A stretch of 64,000 nucleotides of DNA from Exiguobacterium marinum DSM 16307 (GCF_000620845.1 NZ_KK211189.1:1627662-1691661), one strand, 5' to 3'; shown: positions 25,586 to 35,456, counted from the stretch's first letter. Numbers and translations: made by a program. The notes: a model not told the origin generated them from the sequence alone.

Positions 25586-26884
25586 ATGTGGCAAGAAAAG
25601 ATTGAACATTATGATACGCTCGCGCCGTTCGTGAAAAAAGCGGAGGCGCGGGTCAAACCATTTTTTGAGAAGATTGACGAAACAGCCGAATACAACCAGT
25701 ATCGCGTCCTTGAATCTTTTAAGAAACACAAGGTGTCTGATTTCCACTTCAATCCGACGACGGGGTACGGGTATGATGATATCGGTCGAGACACGCTCGA
25801 GTCGATTTATGCGGATGTGTTCGGAGCCGAGCTCGCGCTATGTCGACCACAGATTATCTCTGGTACCCACGCGATTGGGATTGCCTTGTTCGGTGTCCTT
25901 CTACCAGGTGATGAACTGCTCTATATCACAGGGAAGCCGTATGACACGCTCGAGGAGATTGTCGGCATCCGAGGCGATGGTCGCGGCTCGTTGAAAGAGC
26001 TCGGTGTCTTGTATGACACAGTGGAATTAAAAGAAAATCGTGAAATCGATATCGATTGCGTCATCGAACGGATTCGTCCTGAAACGAAACTTGTCGGGAT
26101 TCAGCGTTCGAAAGGATACGCGAACCGTCGCAGTATCCCAGTCGAAGAGATCAAAGTTGCCATCGAACGCATCAAAGCGGCGCATCCGCATGTGTATGTG
26201 TTCGTTGACAACTGTTACGGTGAATTCGTCGAGACGATGGAGCCGACGCATGTCGGGGCAGATTTGATGGCCGGCTCCCTCATTAAAAACCCGGGCGGTG
26301 GATTGGCGAAGACGGGTGGATATATCGCCGGTACGAAAGAGTTGATTGAACGCTGTTCGTTCCGGATGACGACCCCAGGAATCGGAAGTGAAGCCGGTCC
26401 ATCGCTCTACTCGCTTCAAGAGATGTATCAAGGCTTCTATATGGCTCCTCATACGGTTGCGCAAGCGCTGAAAGGAGCACACTTGACGGCCAGTCTCTTG
26501 TCACTAGTGGGGTTTGAGACCGACCCGCACTATACGACTGAACGAACGGATTTGATTCAGTCGGTGACGTTCCGTGACCGTGACAAGATGATCGCGTTTT
26601 GTCAAAGCATCCAAATGGCATCTCCTGTAAATGCACATGCATTACCTGTGCCGGCCTATATGCCGGGTTATGAAGATGATGTCATCATGGCGGCGGGGAC
26701 ATTCATTCAAGGCTCGTCCATCGAACTTTCGGCTGATGGACCACTTCGAGCACCATACACAGCGTACGTCCAAGGTGGTCTGACGTATGCTCACGTAAAG
26801 GTCGCTTTGATGTTGGCGTTGAGCCAATTACACGGCAAGGGCTTAGTAGCATTCGACGAGCAAAATCAGTCAACGCATTTGTAA
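25586..26884 (+). CDS. ynbB: YnbB-like PLP-dependent protein (aluminium resistance / methionine gamma-lyase-like family)
   Basis: 432 residues of the PLP aminotransferase-like superfamily. The segment YVFVDNCYGEFVETMEP holds the aspartate that pairs with the PLP ring, and GSLIKNPGGGLAKTGGYIAG the lysine that binds PLP (about residue 232-240). Annotated elsewhere as aluminium-resistance or cystathionine-lyase-like protein; the true substrate is unknown. It sits 2 bases behind hflX, so the two are one transcript, and ahead of the separately controlled glnRA operon. Confidence 0.85.
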   Translation: MWQEKIEHYDTLAPFVKKAEARVKPFFEKIDETAEYNQYRVLESFKKHKVSDFHFNPTTGYGYDDIGRDTLESIYADVFGAELALCRPQIISGTHAIGIALFGVLLPGDELLYITGKPYDTLEEIVGIRGDGRGSLKELGVLYDTVELKENREIDIDCVIERIRPETKLVGIQRSKGYANRRSIPVEEIKVAIERIKAAHPHVYVFVDNCYGEFVETMEPTHVGADLMAGSLIKNPGGGLAKTGGYIAGTKELIERCSFRMTTPGIGSEAGPSLYSLQEMYQGFYMAPHTVAQALKGAHLTASLLSLVGFETDPHYTTERTDLIQSVTFRDRDKMIAFCQSIQMASPVNAHALPVPAYMPGYEDDVIMAAGTFIQGSSIELSADGPLRAPYTAYVQGGLTYAHVKVALMLALSQLHGKGLVAFDEQNQSTHL

Positions 26885-26895
26885 CTGTTCTGTCA

Positions 26896-26912
26896 TGTTA
26901 ACTTTGTTAACA
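26896..26912 (+). promoter_or_regulatory. GlnR/TnrA binding site
   Basis: TGTTAACTTTGTTAACA matches TGTNA-N7-TNACA perfectly. It ends 4 bases before the -35 of the glnRA promoter, so GlnR bound here would repress its own operon when nitrogen is plentiful. Confidence 0.88.
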
Positions 26913-26916
26913 TCTA

Positions 26917-26945
26917 TTGACAGGATTGTTGTCATGTATTATTCT
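26917..26945 (+). promoter_or_regulatory. glnRA promoter
   Basis: -35 TTGACA (26917-26922), 17-base spacer, -10 TATTCT (26940-26945). Transcription is expected near 26952, ahead of the AAAGGAGGGG site of glnR. Confidence 0.75.
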
Positions 26946-26976
26946 CACATTGTGAGACAGAAAAGGAGGGGTAAGG

Positions 26977-27381
26977 ATGGCCGATCAATTTCGTCGCTCC
27001 AACCCGTTGTTTCCGATTGGAATCGTCCAAGATTTGACGCAGCTGACTGGTAGGCAGATTCGATATTATGAAGAACAGGGTCTGGTTTCTCCTAGTCGGA
27101 CAGAATCGAAACGACGACTTTATTCCTTTAATGATGTCGAACGTCTACTCGCAATCAAGGATTACATTGACCAAGGTTTTAACTTGGCAGCAATTCGCCA
27201 TATGTTAGAGCAGGAAGGTGGAAAAGGAGCAGAAACGTCCGCTCCGGCTACACCGGTTGATGAAACTCCGAAGATTTCAGAAAAAGAGTTACATCATTTG
27301 TTGAAAACACAGCTCCAAGAAGCCGGTCGTTTCAATAAGACGTCGCTCATTCAAGGCGAGCTTTCTCGTTTTTATCGATAA
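26977..27381 (+). CDS. glnR: Nitrogen-responsive repressor GlnR
   Basis: 134-residue MerR-family regulator. The N-terminal DNA-binding helix-turn-helix includes [31 protein letters not shown], and the helix [15 protein letters not shown] follows. The C-terminal tail [15 protein letters not shown] is the GlnR autoinhibitory region that senses feedback-inhibited glutamine synthetase. It lies directly ahead of glnA with a GlnR site in the promoter, so it represses this operon in nitrogen excess. Confidence 0.95.
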   Translation: MADQFRRSNPLFPIGIVQDLTQLTGRQIRYYEEQGLVSPSRTESKRRLYSFNDVERLLAIKDYIDQGFNLAAIRHMLEQEGGKGAETSAPATPVDETPKISEKELHHLLKTQLQEAGRFNKTSLIQGELSRFYR

Positions 27382-27428
27382 CGCCGCACACATCAACCAT
27401 TACGCAATGTGAGAGGGGACATTTTACC

Positions 27429-28769
27429 ATGGCCAGAAAAACGTTCACAAAAGAAGACATTAAACGCATCGCACAAGAGGAAGACGTACGCTTTATTCGT
27501 CTTCAATTCACGGACATCCTCGGAACAATCAAAAACGTCGAGGTGCCGATCAGCCAATTGGACAAAGCACTTGATAACAAAATGATGTTCGATGGATCAT
27601 CAATCGAAGGATTCGTCCGCATCGAGGAATCAGACATGTACTTGTATCCAGACCTCAACACATGGGTTGTCTTCCCGTGGACAAATGGCAGCGGAAAAGT
27701 CGCTCGCTTAATTTGTGATATTTATAACCCAGACGGTACACCGTTCAGCGGTGACCCACGCGGTACACTCAAACGTAACCTTGAAAAGATGCAAAAGCTT
27801 GGCTTCTCAGCGTTCAACGTTGGACCAGAGCCAGAGTTCTTCTTGTTCAAGAAAGACGCTTCAGGTCGTCCGACGCTTGAACTTAACGACCAAGGTGGAT
27901 ACTTCGACTTGGCACCAGTTGACCTTGGTGAGAACTGCCGTAAAGAAATCGTCATCGAACTTGAAAACATGGGCTTCGAAATCGAAGCGTCACACCATGA
28001 AGTCGCACCAGGACAACACGAAATCGACTTCAAATACGCCGATGCTGTCACGACGGCAGATAATATCCAAACGTTCAAGCTCGTCGTCAAGACGATCGCT
28101 GCGAAGTATGGTCTTCACGCGACGTTCATGCCGAAGCCACTCTTTGGTGTGAACGGTTCAGGGATGCACGCAAACATGTCACTCTTCAAAGGCGACACGA
28201 ACGTCTTCTACGATCCGAACGGCGATATGGAACTTTCTGACACAGCTCGCGCGTTCACAGCTGGTATCTTGGAGCACGCTCGTGCCTTCACAGCAGTTTG
28301 TAACCCGACTGTGAACTCATACAAGCGTCTCGTACCAGGCTACGAAGCACCTTGCTACGTTGCATGGAGCGCACGCAACCGTTCACCGCTCGTACGTGTG
28401 CCAGCAGCACGTGGTCTCTCGACTCGTATCGAAGTACGTTCGGTTGACCCGGCAGCGAACCCGTATCTCGCACTTGCTGCGCTCTTGGCTTCAGGTCTTG
28501 ACGGAATCGAAAAAGATTTGAATGCACCAAAACCAATCGACAGCAACATCTACGTGATGGACAAACCTGAGCGTGTAGCGAACGGAATCGACGATCTCCC
28601 GGCGACACTCTTTGACGCACTCGAAGTCCTTCGTGCAGACAAGGTCGTCATGGAATCGCTCGGTGAACACATTGGTGAACATTTCCTCGAGTTAAAAGAA
28701 ATCGAGTGGGATATGTTCCGTATGCAAGTAACAGAGTGGGAACGAGATCAGTACTTGACGCTCTACTAA
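27429..28769 (+). CDS. glnA: Glutamine synthetase, type I
   Basis: 446 residues, the length of the Bacillus GSI-alpha enzyme, which joins ammonia to glutamate using ATP. Motifs: DGSSIEGF, the metal-binding [37 protein letters not shown], the flap [17 protein letters not shown], and [15 protein letters not shown]. There is no adenylylation-type tyrosine loop as in Proteobacteria; control is by GlnR and direct feedback. Co-transcribed with glnR; a strong terminator follows. Confidence 0.97.
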   Translation: MARKTFTKEDIKRIAQEEDVRFIRLQFTDILGTIKNVEVPISQLDKALDNKMMFDGSSIEGFVRIEESDMYLYPDLNTWVVFPWTNGSGKVARLICDIYNPDGTPFSGDPRGTLKRNLEKMQKLGFSAFNVGPEPEFFLFKKDASGRPTLELNDQGGYFDLAPVDLGENCRKEIVIELENMGFEIEASHHEVAPGQHEIDFKYADAVTTADNIQTFKLVVKTIAAKYGLHATFMPKPLFGVNGSGMHANMSLFKGDTNVFYDPNGDMELSDTARAFTAGILEHARAFTAVCNPTVNSYKRLVPGYEAPCYVAWSARNRSPLVRVPAARGLSTRIEVRSVDPAANPYLALAALLASGLDGIEKDLNAPKPIDSNIYVMDKPERVANGIDDLPATLFDALEVLRADKVVMESLGEHIGEHFLELKEIEWDMFRMQVTEWERDQYLTLY

Positions 28770-28785
28770 TAGAAGAAATATGCAA

Positions 28786-28834
28786 AAGAGCAATGAATGA
28801 CCTTCTTCAGAAGTGTCGTTCATTGCTCTTTTTT
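28786..28834 (+). terminator. Terminator after glnA
   Basis: 12-bp stem AAGAGCAATGAA/TTCATTGCTCTT with an internal GAC/GTC extension and a T-run (TTTTTT) at the end. Confidence 0.9.
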
Positions 28835-28862
28835 GCTGAGTTTCAGATGAAGCAGAAATGTA

Positions 28863-28898
28863 AAAGGATCACCTCCACGAGCGTGGAAGTGATCCTTT
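28863..28898. terminator. Hairpin between glnA and the lexA operon
   Basis: Stem AAAGGATCAC/GTGATCCTTT plus inner TCCAC/GTGGA. It stands 5 bases from the stop of the minus-strand DUF2227 gene and most likely ends the lexA operon; T-runs are short on both strands. Confidence 0.65.
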
Positions 28899-28903
28899 GT
28901 TAG

Positions 28904-29344
28904 TTAAAACGCTTTTTTTAAAAACGTTGATGTGTAGTCGAGTGTCGTATGGAGTGTCGTCGCGAAGACGAGTCCTAGAAAGAAAGACATGCCATGAACG
29001 TCCACCCATGAGCGAATTTCCGTTTCGTATGCCGTGAATGGTAAGAGAAGCACCAATGGGAAACCGATATATACAATCCGAATCACATCGCTCAAACCAG
29101 GAAAATGCGATAGTAGAGAGCGATGCGGCATAAGTTTCACATATGGGAGCCAAATCAATTTGAGTGGTCCCCATCGATAATACGCATCTGATTTTAAATC
29201 GAGGTCCGGGGAGAGCCAGAGCGTTCCAATAATCGCACCGATTATGAATGCGAGCGGGACGTCTAAATCAATAAAAGGCGTGGCAACCGCAAGTGCGCCG
29301 GTTGCCACGAGATTCGTACGGGTATGGGTCTTACCGCTAGCCAT
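28904..29344 (-). CDS. DUF2227-family membrane protein, downstream of lexA
   Basis: 146-residue membrane protein with about four hydrophobic helices. The conserved core SPDLDLKSDAYYRWGPLKLIW and MPHRSLLSH contains D and H residues like the metal-dependent YdjM/DUF2227 group, which is described only as a putative metal-binding hydrolase family. Its ATG overlaps the lexA stop codon by one base (TAATG), so it should be translated from the lexA transcript and rise in the SOS response. Role unknown. Confidence 0.75.
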   Translation of the reverse strand: MASGKTHTRTNLVATGALAVATPFIDLDVPLAFIIGAIIGTLWLSPDLDLKSDAYYRWGPLKLIWLPYVKLMPHRSLLSHFPGLSDVIRIVYIGFPLVLLLPFTAYETEIRSWVDVHGMSFFLGLVFATTLHTTLDYTSTFLKKAF

Positions 29345-29964
29345 TAATGAATTGTCCGGTATACGCCGATAACTTTCCCTAAAATTGAGACGTTGTCAAA
29401 ATACATCGCTTCTAACTCGTCGTTTTCCGGTTGAAGACGGACTTTTGAAGCTTCCTTATAAATACGCTTCACAGTCGCCTCGCCCTCTTCTGTCATGGCG
29501 ACGACAATCTCTCCATTGTCGGCAGTGCTCTGTTGGCGGACGAGCACACGGTCTCCGTCCAAAATCCCTGCATTGATCATTGAATCTCCAGAAACGGACA
29601 GCATATAGACGTTATCTGAACCAACGATATGTGCCGGAAGAGGGAAGTGCTCTTCCACGTTTTCGATGGCGGTGATCGGTGTCCCCGCGGTGACTTTCCC
29701 GATGACCGGAACGTACATGACGGACTCTTGCTCATCCATTGTGGATGCATCTTCACTCAGAATTTCAATTGCACGGGGCTTCGTCTTATCCCGACGAATC
29801 AAACCGCGTTTCTCTAGGCGATCTAGATGACCGTGTACGGTCGAACTAGAGGCAAGACCGACTGCTTCTCCAATCTCACGAACAGAAGGTGGATAGCCTT
29901 TTGCCCGAACTTCGTCTTTGATGAAATCAAGAATCTGTTGTTGTCGCGCTGACATTTTTTTCAT
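29344..29964 (-). CDS. lexA: SOS repressor LexA
   Basis: 206 residues. N-terminal winged helix ([20 protein letters not shown], then [23 protein letters not shown]) and a C-terminal S24 self-cleaving domain. The cleavage bond is the Ala-Gly in GKVTAGTPI, the nucleophile serine in [11 protein letters not shown], the lysine in [10 protein letters not shown]. Start at ATG 29964, 6 bases after GAGGTG; a GTG nine bases upstream overlaps that site. Divergent from the yneA-like operon with shared LexA boxes, and overlapping the DUF2227 gene downstream. Confidence 0.96.
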   Translation of the reverse strand: MKKMSARQQQILDFIKDEVRAKGYPPSVREIGEAVGLASSSTVHGHLDRLEKRGLIRRDKTKPRAIEILSEDASTMDEQESVMYVPVIGKVTAGTPITAIENVEEHFPLPAHIVGSDNVYMLSVSGDSMINAGILDGDRVLVRQQSTADNGEIVVAMTEEGEATVKRIYKEASKVRLQPENDELEAMYFDNVSILGKVIGVYRTIH

Positions 29965-30033
29965 TATGTTCACCTCGATATAATCGAATAAACTGCAATC
30001 GCATCCTATTCTTTATGTATTTAGTGTAACACA

Positions 30034-30059
30034 AGAACACATGAGCGTACAAACATTCG
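30034..30059 (-). promoter_or_regulatory. LexA boxes in the lexA promoter
   Basis: Two overlapping-edge sites read on the minus strand: CGAATGTTTGTACG (30046-30059, 12 of 14 consensus positions) covering the -35 TTGTAC, and CGCTCATGTGTTCT (30034-30047, 11 of 14) in the spacer. The likely -10 is TACACT, 18 bases from TTGTAC. LexA would thus repress its own gene. Confidence 0.6.
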
Positions 30060-30073
30060 TTCGTTATTTTCCC

Positions 30074-30103
30074 TTGACCGAACACGAGTTCTTGTTTTAT
30101 GAT
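30074..30103 (+). promoter_or_regulatory. Promoter of the yneA-like operon with LexA box in the spacer
   Basis: -35 TTGACC (30074-30079), 18-base spacer, -10 TATGAT (30098-30103). The spacer is filled by a LexA box, CGAACACGAGTTCT (30079-30092), 12 of 14 consensus positions, placed to block RNA polymerase directly. Confidence 0.75.
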
Positions 30104-30116
30104 AAGAACAGATAAA

Positions 30117-30146
30117 CGAACAAACGTTCTAACGAACATATATTCT
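30117..30146 (+). promoter_or_regulatory. Two further LexA boxes in the yneA-like leader
   Basis: CGAACAAACGTTCT (30117-30130, 13 of 14 positions) and CGAACATATATTCT (30133-30146, 12 of 14), in tandem 16 bases apart, between the predicted transcription start and the ribosome site. Confidence 0.75.
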
Positions 30147-30167
30147 TATACAGGAGGTAAGGGAATC

Positions 30168-30404
30168 ATGAAAGATACACTCAACGGAATCATTTTAGTC
30201 GGAATGCTCTTAGTCGGGATGTTCGCCTTTTATTTAGCTGGGGAGGTGCGTGGGGGAACGACACCAGTTGAACCGATCATGACATCGGAACGTACGATTG
30301 AAGAAGAGGTCGCCTATGTCGAGGCAGAGTCGATTGAAGCGCAAATCATGGCAGAGCGAGAAGAACATAATGAACGAAAAACAAAATGGTATGCCGCTGA
30401 GTGA
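30168..30404 (+). CDS. Small SOS-induced membrane protein, YneA/SosA-like
   Basis: 78 residues: short N-terminus, one transmembrane helix (about 7-25, NGIILVGMLLVGMFAFYLAG), then an acidic outward-facing tail ending KTKWYAAE. It occupies the place of B. subtilis yneA, the SOS cell-division inhibitor, divergent from lexA and ahead of yneB-ynzC, but lacks the LysM domain of YneA. In size and plan it is nearer to staphylococcal SosA. AGGAGGT 9 bases before ATG 30168; an upstream in-frame ATG at 30099 lies inside the -10. At least three LexA boxes precede it. Division-inhibitor function is inferred from position and topology only. Confidence 0.8.
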   Translation: MKDTLNGIILVGMLLVGMFAFYLAGEVRGGTTPVEPIMTSERTIEEEVAYVEAESIEAQIMAEREEHNERKTKWYAAE

Positions 30405-30445
30405 TCGTTCAGCATTGCGAACCGTTCTCAAACTGTGTATCGTAA

Positions 30446-31120
<675 letters not shown>

Positions 31121-31180
31121 TTCTTCCTCTCTGATTTTGTAAAGTAGAAGAACAAATTCACGAGAGAGGGGGCGAGTCAT

Positions 31181-31414
31181 ATGTTAGCACCCGGACAATT
31201 GGAGCGAATCAATTTCCTCGCCAACAAAGCGAAGACAGAAGGACTATCTCAAGAAGAGATGAACGAACAACAAGACTTGCGTCAAGAATATTTGAAGGCG
31301 TTCCGTCAATCTTTCAAGTCTCAAATGATGGGCATGAAAGTCGTTGACCCAGAAGGAAACGACGTCACGCCAGAGAAATTGAAAGAAGAACAAAAACGCC
31401 ATCGTGGTGAGTGA
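31181..31414 (+). CDS. ynzC: YnzC-family protein (DUF896)
   Basis: 77 residues, a small helical protein of the UPF0291/DUF896 family: ERINFLANKAKTEGLSQEEMNEQQDLRQEYLKAFR is the conserved hairpin. B. subtilis YnzC has a two-helix structure and unknown function. It is the last gene of the SOS operon, with GAGAGGGGG upstream and a strong terminator behind. Confidence 0.92.
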   Translation: MLAPGQLERINFLANKAKTEGLSQEEMNEQQDLRQEYLKAFRQSFKSQMMGMKVVDPEGNDVTPEKLKEEQKRHRGE

Positions 31415-31420
31415 TGCTGA

Positions 31421-31456
31421 ATGCACATCCTATTTCGCATAGGATGTGCATTTTTG
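31421..31456 (+). terminator. Terminator after ynzC
   Basis: Perfect 13-bp stem ATGCACATCCTAT/ATAGGATGTGCAT, loop TTCGC, then TTTTT. Ends the yneA-like operon. Confidence 0.93.
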
Positions 31457-31622
31457 TTATACACGAACAATCATCAGACGAACGGATTGCGTTCTTTTTC
31501 ATGCAATTGAAGGAAACGATTTCATGTAATGTGTTATACTAATTAATTAGTTGTGACACACGAATGAGTATGATAGAATATGACGGGTAGAAAACCTTCT
31601 TAACACAGAGAGGATGAAATTA

Positions 31623-33605
31623 GTGGAAACAACTACTAAAGAATTATTAGCGATTAACTCGATTCGGACGCTCTCAATCGATGCGGTCCAAAAAGCAAAC
31701 TCTGGTCACCCAGGAATGCCGATGGGTGCTGCACCGATGGCGTTTACACTTTGGACAGACAAAATGCGTCACAACCCGAAAAACCCGAACTGGTTCAACC
31801 GCGACCGTTTCGTGCTTTCTGCGGGTCATGGATCGATGCTCTTGTACTCGCTCCTTCACTTGTCTGGATATGATTTGTCAATGGACGACCTTAAATCATT
31901 CCGTCAAATGGACTCGAAGACACCAGGTCACCCAGAGTATCGTCACACGGCTGGGGTAGATGCGACAACGGGACCACTTGGACAGGGGATCGCGATGGCT
32001 GTCGGGATGGCCATGGCAGAGAAGCACTTAGAAGCGACTTACAACCGCGACAAGTTCAACGTCGTTGACCACTACACATTTGGAATTTGCGGAGACGGGG
32101 ACTTAATGGAAGGTGTCTCGGCGGAAGCGGCATCACTCGCTGGTCACTTGAAACTTGGTAAACTCGTTGTCCTTTACGATTCAAACGACATCTCACTCGA
32201 TGGTGACCTTCACAAGTCATTCTCTGAGAGCGTTGAAGACCGTTTCAACGCCTATGGATGGCAAGTCATTCGTGTCGAAGATGGAACAGATATCGATTCA
32301 ATCGCAAAAGCAATTGATGCAGCGAAAGCTGAGACGTCGAAACCGACATTGATTGAAGTCAAGACGGTGATCGGATTCGGTTCACCGAACAAGTCAGGGA
32401 AGTCGGCTTCGCACGGGGCACCACTTGGAGATGCTGAAATCGAATTGACGAAACAGTTCTACAAATGGGAAGGCGAGTCGTTCTACGTTCCAAACGAAGT
32501 ATACGACTTGTTCAATGAGAAAGTGGTCGAGCCCGGCGCGAAGTACGAGTCAGACTGGAACGAGCTCGTTGAAGCATACAAAGCGGCCCATCCAGAGCTT
32601 GGTGCACAGTTCGAACTTGCGATGAACAATGAGCTTCCTGAAGGTTGGGACAGCGAGTTGCCGACATTTGAAATCGGTTCGAAAAAAGCAACACGTCAAA
32701 CGAGTGGCGAAGTGTTGAACGCAATCGCGAAAGCAGTACCGACACTCTTCGGTGGATCGGCTGACCTTGCAGGTTCAAACAACTCGATGATCAAAGGTGC
32801 AGTGGACTTCGATGAAGACCCGGCCGGTCGTAACATCTGGTTCGGTGTACGTGAATTTGCGATGGCGGCAGCTGTAAACGGTATGGCGCTTCACGGTGGA
32901 GTACTTCCATACGGTGCGACATTCTTCGTCTTCTCGGATTACCTTCGCCCTGCAGTTCGTCTTGCTGCGCTCATGGGACTCCCATCGACGTTCATCTTGA
33001 CACACGACTCAATCGCAGTTGGTGAAGATGGTCCAACACACGAGCCGGTCGAACATTTGATGAGCTTCCGCGCGATGCCAAACCTTTCTGTTCTTCGTCC
33101 GGCAGATGGTAAAGAAACGATTGCTGCTTGGAAACAAGCTGTGACATCGAAGACGGCACCATCGCTTCTCGTCTTGACTCGTCAAGCATTGCCTGAACTC
33201 GAAGGCACATCGATTGAAACAGCAGCAAAAGGCGCATACGTCGTTGCGGGTGAATCGAAAGATGCAGACGTTCTCTTACTTGGTACAGGTTCAGAAGTAC
33301 ATGTCCTCGTTGAAGCACGTGAACAGCTCGCATCTGTTGGTGTGAACGCAGCAGTTGTCTCGATGCCGTCATGGGAACTCTTCGAAGCACAATCTGCTGA
33401 GTATAAAGAATCTGTCCTTCCGTCTTCAATCACAAAGCGTGTGTCACTTGAAGCGGGTGCGACACTTGGTTGGTACAAGTATGTCGGATTTGGTGGGAAA
33501 GTTCTCGGAATCGATAAGTTCGGAGCTTCAGCGCCTGGAGATCTCCTCATGAAAGAATACGGCATGTCAGTCGACAACGTCGTCGATGCAGTAAAATCAC
33601 TTTAA
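31623..33605 (+). CDS. tkt: Transketolase
   Basis: 660 residues, thiamine-diphosphate enzyme that moves two-carbon units between sugars in the pentose phosphate pathway. Motifs: [31 protein letters not shown], the ThDP site [13 protein letters not shown], and the pyrimidine domain with [16 protein letters not shown] and [18 protein letters not shown] set the start at GTG 31623, 9 bases behind AGAGAGG; the ATG at 31614 touches that site, leaving no spacing. Lies between ynzC and yneF as in B. subtilis. Confidence 0.95.
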   Translation: METTTKELLAINSIRTLSIDAVQKANSGHPGMPMGAAPMAFTLWTDKMRHNPKNPNWFNRDRFVLSAGHGSMLLYSLLHLSGYDLSMDDLKSFRQMDSKTPGHPEYRHTAGVDATTGPLGQGIAMAVGMAMAEKHLEATYNRDKFNVVDHYTFGICGDGDLMEGVSAEAASLAGHLKLGKLVVLYDSNDISLDGDLHKSFSESVEDRFNAYGWQVIRVEDGTDIDSIAKAIDAAKAETSKPTLIEVKTVIGFGSPNKSGKSASHGAPLGDAEIELTKQFYKWEGESFYVPNEVYDLFNEKVVEPGAKYESDWNELVEAYKAAHPELGAQFELAMNNELPEGWDSELPTFEIGSKKATRQTSGEVLNAIAKAVPTLFGGSADLAGSNNSMIKGAVDFDEDPAGRNIWFGVREFAMAAAVNGMALHGGVLPYGATFFVFSDYLRPAVRLAALMGLPSTFILTHDSIAVGEDGPTHEPVEHLMSFRAMPNLSVLRPADGKETIAAWKQAVTSKTAPSLLVLTRQALPELEGTSIETAAKGAYVVAGESKDADVLLLGTGSEVHVLVEAREQLASVGVNAAVVSMPSWELFEAQSAEYKESVLPSSITKRVSLEAGATLGWYKYVGFGGKVLGIDKFGASAPGDLLMKEYGMSVDNVVDAVKSL

Positions 33606-33623
33606 TCTTAAATTGATTATTTA

Positions 33624-33655
33624 TGACGGCCATTCATTTGGCCGTCACTTTTTTT
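33624..33655 (+). terminator. Terminator after tkt
   Basis: Stem TGACGGCCA/TGGCCGTCA with a 6-base loop and a T7 tail. Confidence 0.9.
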
Positions 33656-33730
33656 CTAGACGACTAGCGAAGTTGTTCGATTTAGTGTATAGTAAAAAAC
33701 GATGTTTCATATGGTAGAGGAGGTAAAGCC

Positions 33731-33964
33731 TTGAGTACATTATTTTGGATTCTTCTTGTCGTGGCAGCACTCATCGGGGGTATCGCGATTGGATTCTTCA
33801 TCGCGCGTAAATACATGATGAACTACCTTGAACAAAACCCGCCAATCAATGAAGATATGATTCGTACGTTGATGATGCAGATGGGTCAAAAGCCATCACA
33901 GAAGAAAGTCAACCAAGTGATGCGCGCCATGAACGTGCAGATGAAAGATGAAAAGAAGTCATAA
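33731..33964 (+). CDS. yneF: YneF, UPF0154 membrane protein
   Basis: 77 residues: one N-terminal membrane helix (about 3-25, [25 protein letters not shown]) and a conserved cytoplasmic tail [32 protein letters not shown]. That tail defines the UPF0154 family of unknown role. It starts at TTG 33731, 7 bases from AGAGGAGGT; no ATG is available in frame. It follows tkt as in Bacillus. Confidence 0.93.
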   Translation: MSTLFWILLVVAALIGGIAIGFFIARKYMMNYLEQNPPINEDMIRTLMMQMGQKPSQKKVNQVMRAMNVQMKDEKKS

Positions 33965-33973
33965 TGAGTCGTG

Positions 33974-34004
33974 AAAGCACTTCGGTCCTCGAAGTGCTTT
34001 TTTG
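33974..34004 (+). terminator. Terminator after yneF
   Basis: Perfect 11-bp stem AAAGCACTTCG/CGAAGTGCTTT, loop of 5, followed by T residues. Confidence 0.92.
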
Positions 34005-34044
34005 TCTCCTCATTTTGTTAGACAATCGAACAAACTTTCGCTAC

Positions 34045-34140
34045 GATTAAGAAATAATCTTCATTTGAACTACCTCCACCTACGCTTCGCTTAGAGGTGG
34101 AGGATTCCTGAGTCATCCTCTCTAACGAGAGAAACGTGAT
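34045..34140 (-). ncRNA. Predicted omega RNA (reRNA) with guide
   Basis: TnpB nucleases use an RNA made from the 3' end of tnpB through the right end into flanking DNA. Here it would contain the hairpins TCTCT/AGAGA (34119-34132) and CCTCCACCT/AGGTGGAGG (34073-34103), then the element end TCAA. The guide would be ATGAAGATTATTTCTTAATC (34064 down to 34045). The 5' edge is unknown and probably lies inside tnpB. Inferred from family behaviour. Confidence 0.6.
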
Positions 34141-35431
34141 CAGGCTAACCCCGTCGTCCCGACGGTTGAAGAAGCTAACATGCGTTCAGCTTCTAATTTC
34201 AAGTTCATACCTGCGTTCACATCACGGTCATGATGGAGTCCGCAGTTCGGGCATGTCCATTCACGCAAGCCAAGATGTTTCACGTCTTTGTGTCGATGGC
34301 CGCAACTCGAACAGAGCTGGCTCGAGGCGAAGGTCTTCCCGACCCTCACGACGGTCTTCCCGTACCAGTCGGCCTTATACTCGAGCATGCGAAAGAACTC
34401 CGACCAACTGACCTCGGAGATCGACTTGCTCAACTTGCGGTTCTTACGTATGTCCTTCACCTGCAGGGTCTCGATGCCGATGACGTCGTGGTTTTTGACG
34501 ATCTCGGTCGACACCTTGTGCAGGAAGTCGGTGCGTCTGTTGGCGATCTTCTCATGGATGCGGGCGACCTTACGCTTCTGCTTCTGGTAGTTCTTCGCCT
34601 CGGAAAGTCTCACCTTCTTGTTCAGGGCGATGAGCTGACGACGGGACAACTTGCGTTGCTCCCGCGCCAGTTTCTTCTCGAGGGTGCGGAAGTAACGGTC
34701 GTTCTTGTAGAATGTGCCGTCCGATAGAATGGCAAAATTCTTCAGCCCGACGTCGACGCCGACCGATGAACCGGTCTTCGGCAGTTCACCGATCTCCTGC
34801 TCTGCGAGAAGGGAGACGAAATATTTACCCGAAGCTGTTCGTCGGATCGTGGCGTTCAGGATGCGACCCTCGACGTGTCTCGAGTTGGCGAAACGCACCC
34901 ATTTCAGCTTCGGGAGTTTGAGCTTGTTCCCGACGATCGAGACCTCGGGGAGCTGGGACTTCCCTTGGATGTTCGCCGTATAGGATTGGACGGGGTTTCG
35001 CTTCGACTTGAAACGGGGATGATTTTCCTCCTTCTTGAAGAACTTCTTATACGCGTCGGCCAGGTGTTTGACACTGTTCTGGACGGCCGTACTGTCCACT
35101 TCCGTCAACCAACTGAATTCTTGCTTGAGTATGGGAAGTTCTTTCGAGCAGGCATCATACGACAGTCCCTTGCCGGTCGCTTCATGGGCCGCGTCCCATT
35201 TCGACAGGAAATGGTTGAACACGAACCGGGAACAGCCGATCGTCTTGGCGATCAGAATTTCCTGTTCCTTCGTAGGATAGATCTGGAATTTATAGCCCTT
35301 GTGCTTCACCATGTGACGTTCACTCCTTTTGAAGATATTTTACCCGAAAGAGAGGTTGGCGATTCATCGCCCACTTTCACGCAAGTCCTGTCCTTAACGT
35401 TTAGAAGTGGGAGTATTCTCGCATAATTTTG
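34065..35431 (-). mobile_element. Solo-tnpB insertion element, IS200/IS605 group (IS1341-like)
   Basis: About 1.37 kb with no terminal inverted repeats or target duplication, as expected for this group. On the minus strand the left end carries CGAGAATACTCCCACTTC and a subterminal hairpin (CCCACTT/AAGTGGG, 35370-35411). The right end carries a hairpin CCTCCACCT/AGGTGGAGG (34073-34103) and ends in TCAA. The flank before the left end reads TTTAT, a plausible TAM. An alternative left edge at 35422 (TTAT) cannot be excluded. No tnpA is present, so transposition would need help in trans. Its GC content is visibly higher than its neighbours. Confidence 0.85.
34140..35312 (-). CDS. tnpB: TnpB RNA-guided nuclease (IS605 OrfB)
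   Basis: 390 residues, full length. N-terminal helical/WED region ([17 protein letters not shown]). The RuvC active-site residues are all present: aspartate in [13 protein letters not shown], glutamate in [12 protein letters not shown], and the last aspartate in [13 protein letters not shown] zinc ribbon CSSCGH...CPNCG lies between the last two. So the nuclease looks intact, not decayed. Family members cut DNA next to a TAM under omega-RNA guidance and keep the element in place. AAGGAGTG lies before the ATG. Confidence 0.93.
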   Translation of the reverse strand: MVKHKGYKFQIYPTKEQEILIAKTIGCSRFVFNHFLSKWDAAHEATGKGLSYDACSKELPILKQEFSWLTEVDSTAVQNSVKHLADAYKKFFKKEENHPRFKSKRNPVQSYTANIQGKSQLPEVSIVGNKLKLPKLKWVRFANSRHVEGRILNATIRRTASGKYFVSLLAEQEIGELPKTGSSVGVDVGLKNFAILSDGTFYKNDRYFRTLEKKLAREQRKLSRRQLIALNKKVRLSEAKNYQKQKRKVARIHEKIANRRTDFLHKVSTEIVKNHDVIGIETLQVKDIRKNRKLSKSISEVSWSEFFRMLEYKADWYGKTVVRVGKTFASSQLCSSCGHRHKDVKHLGLREWTCPNCGLHHDRDVNAGMNLKLEAERMLASSTVGTTGLA

Positions 35432-35456
35432 ATAAAGATAGAAGGGGGCGTTTCTC

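Noticed and set aside
31614-31622. ATG 31614 as the transketolase start
   Set aside because: The AGAGAGG ribosome site touches it directly; GTG 31623 has the normal 9-base spacing and keeps the conserved N-terminus.
34230-34727. Long plus-strand frames inside the TnpB element (also 34875-35426)
   Set aside because: They are antisense shadows of the GC-rich tnpB coding sequence, without ribosome sites or recognisable proteins.
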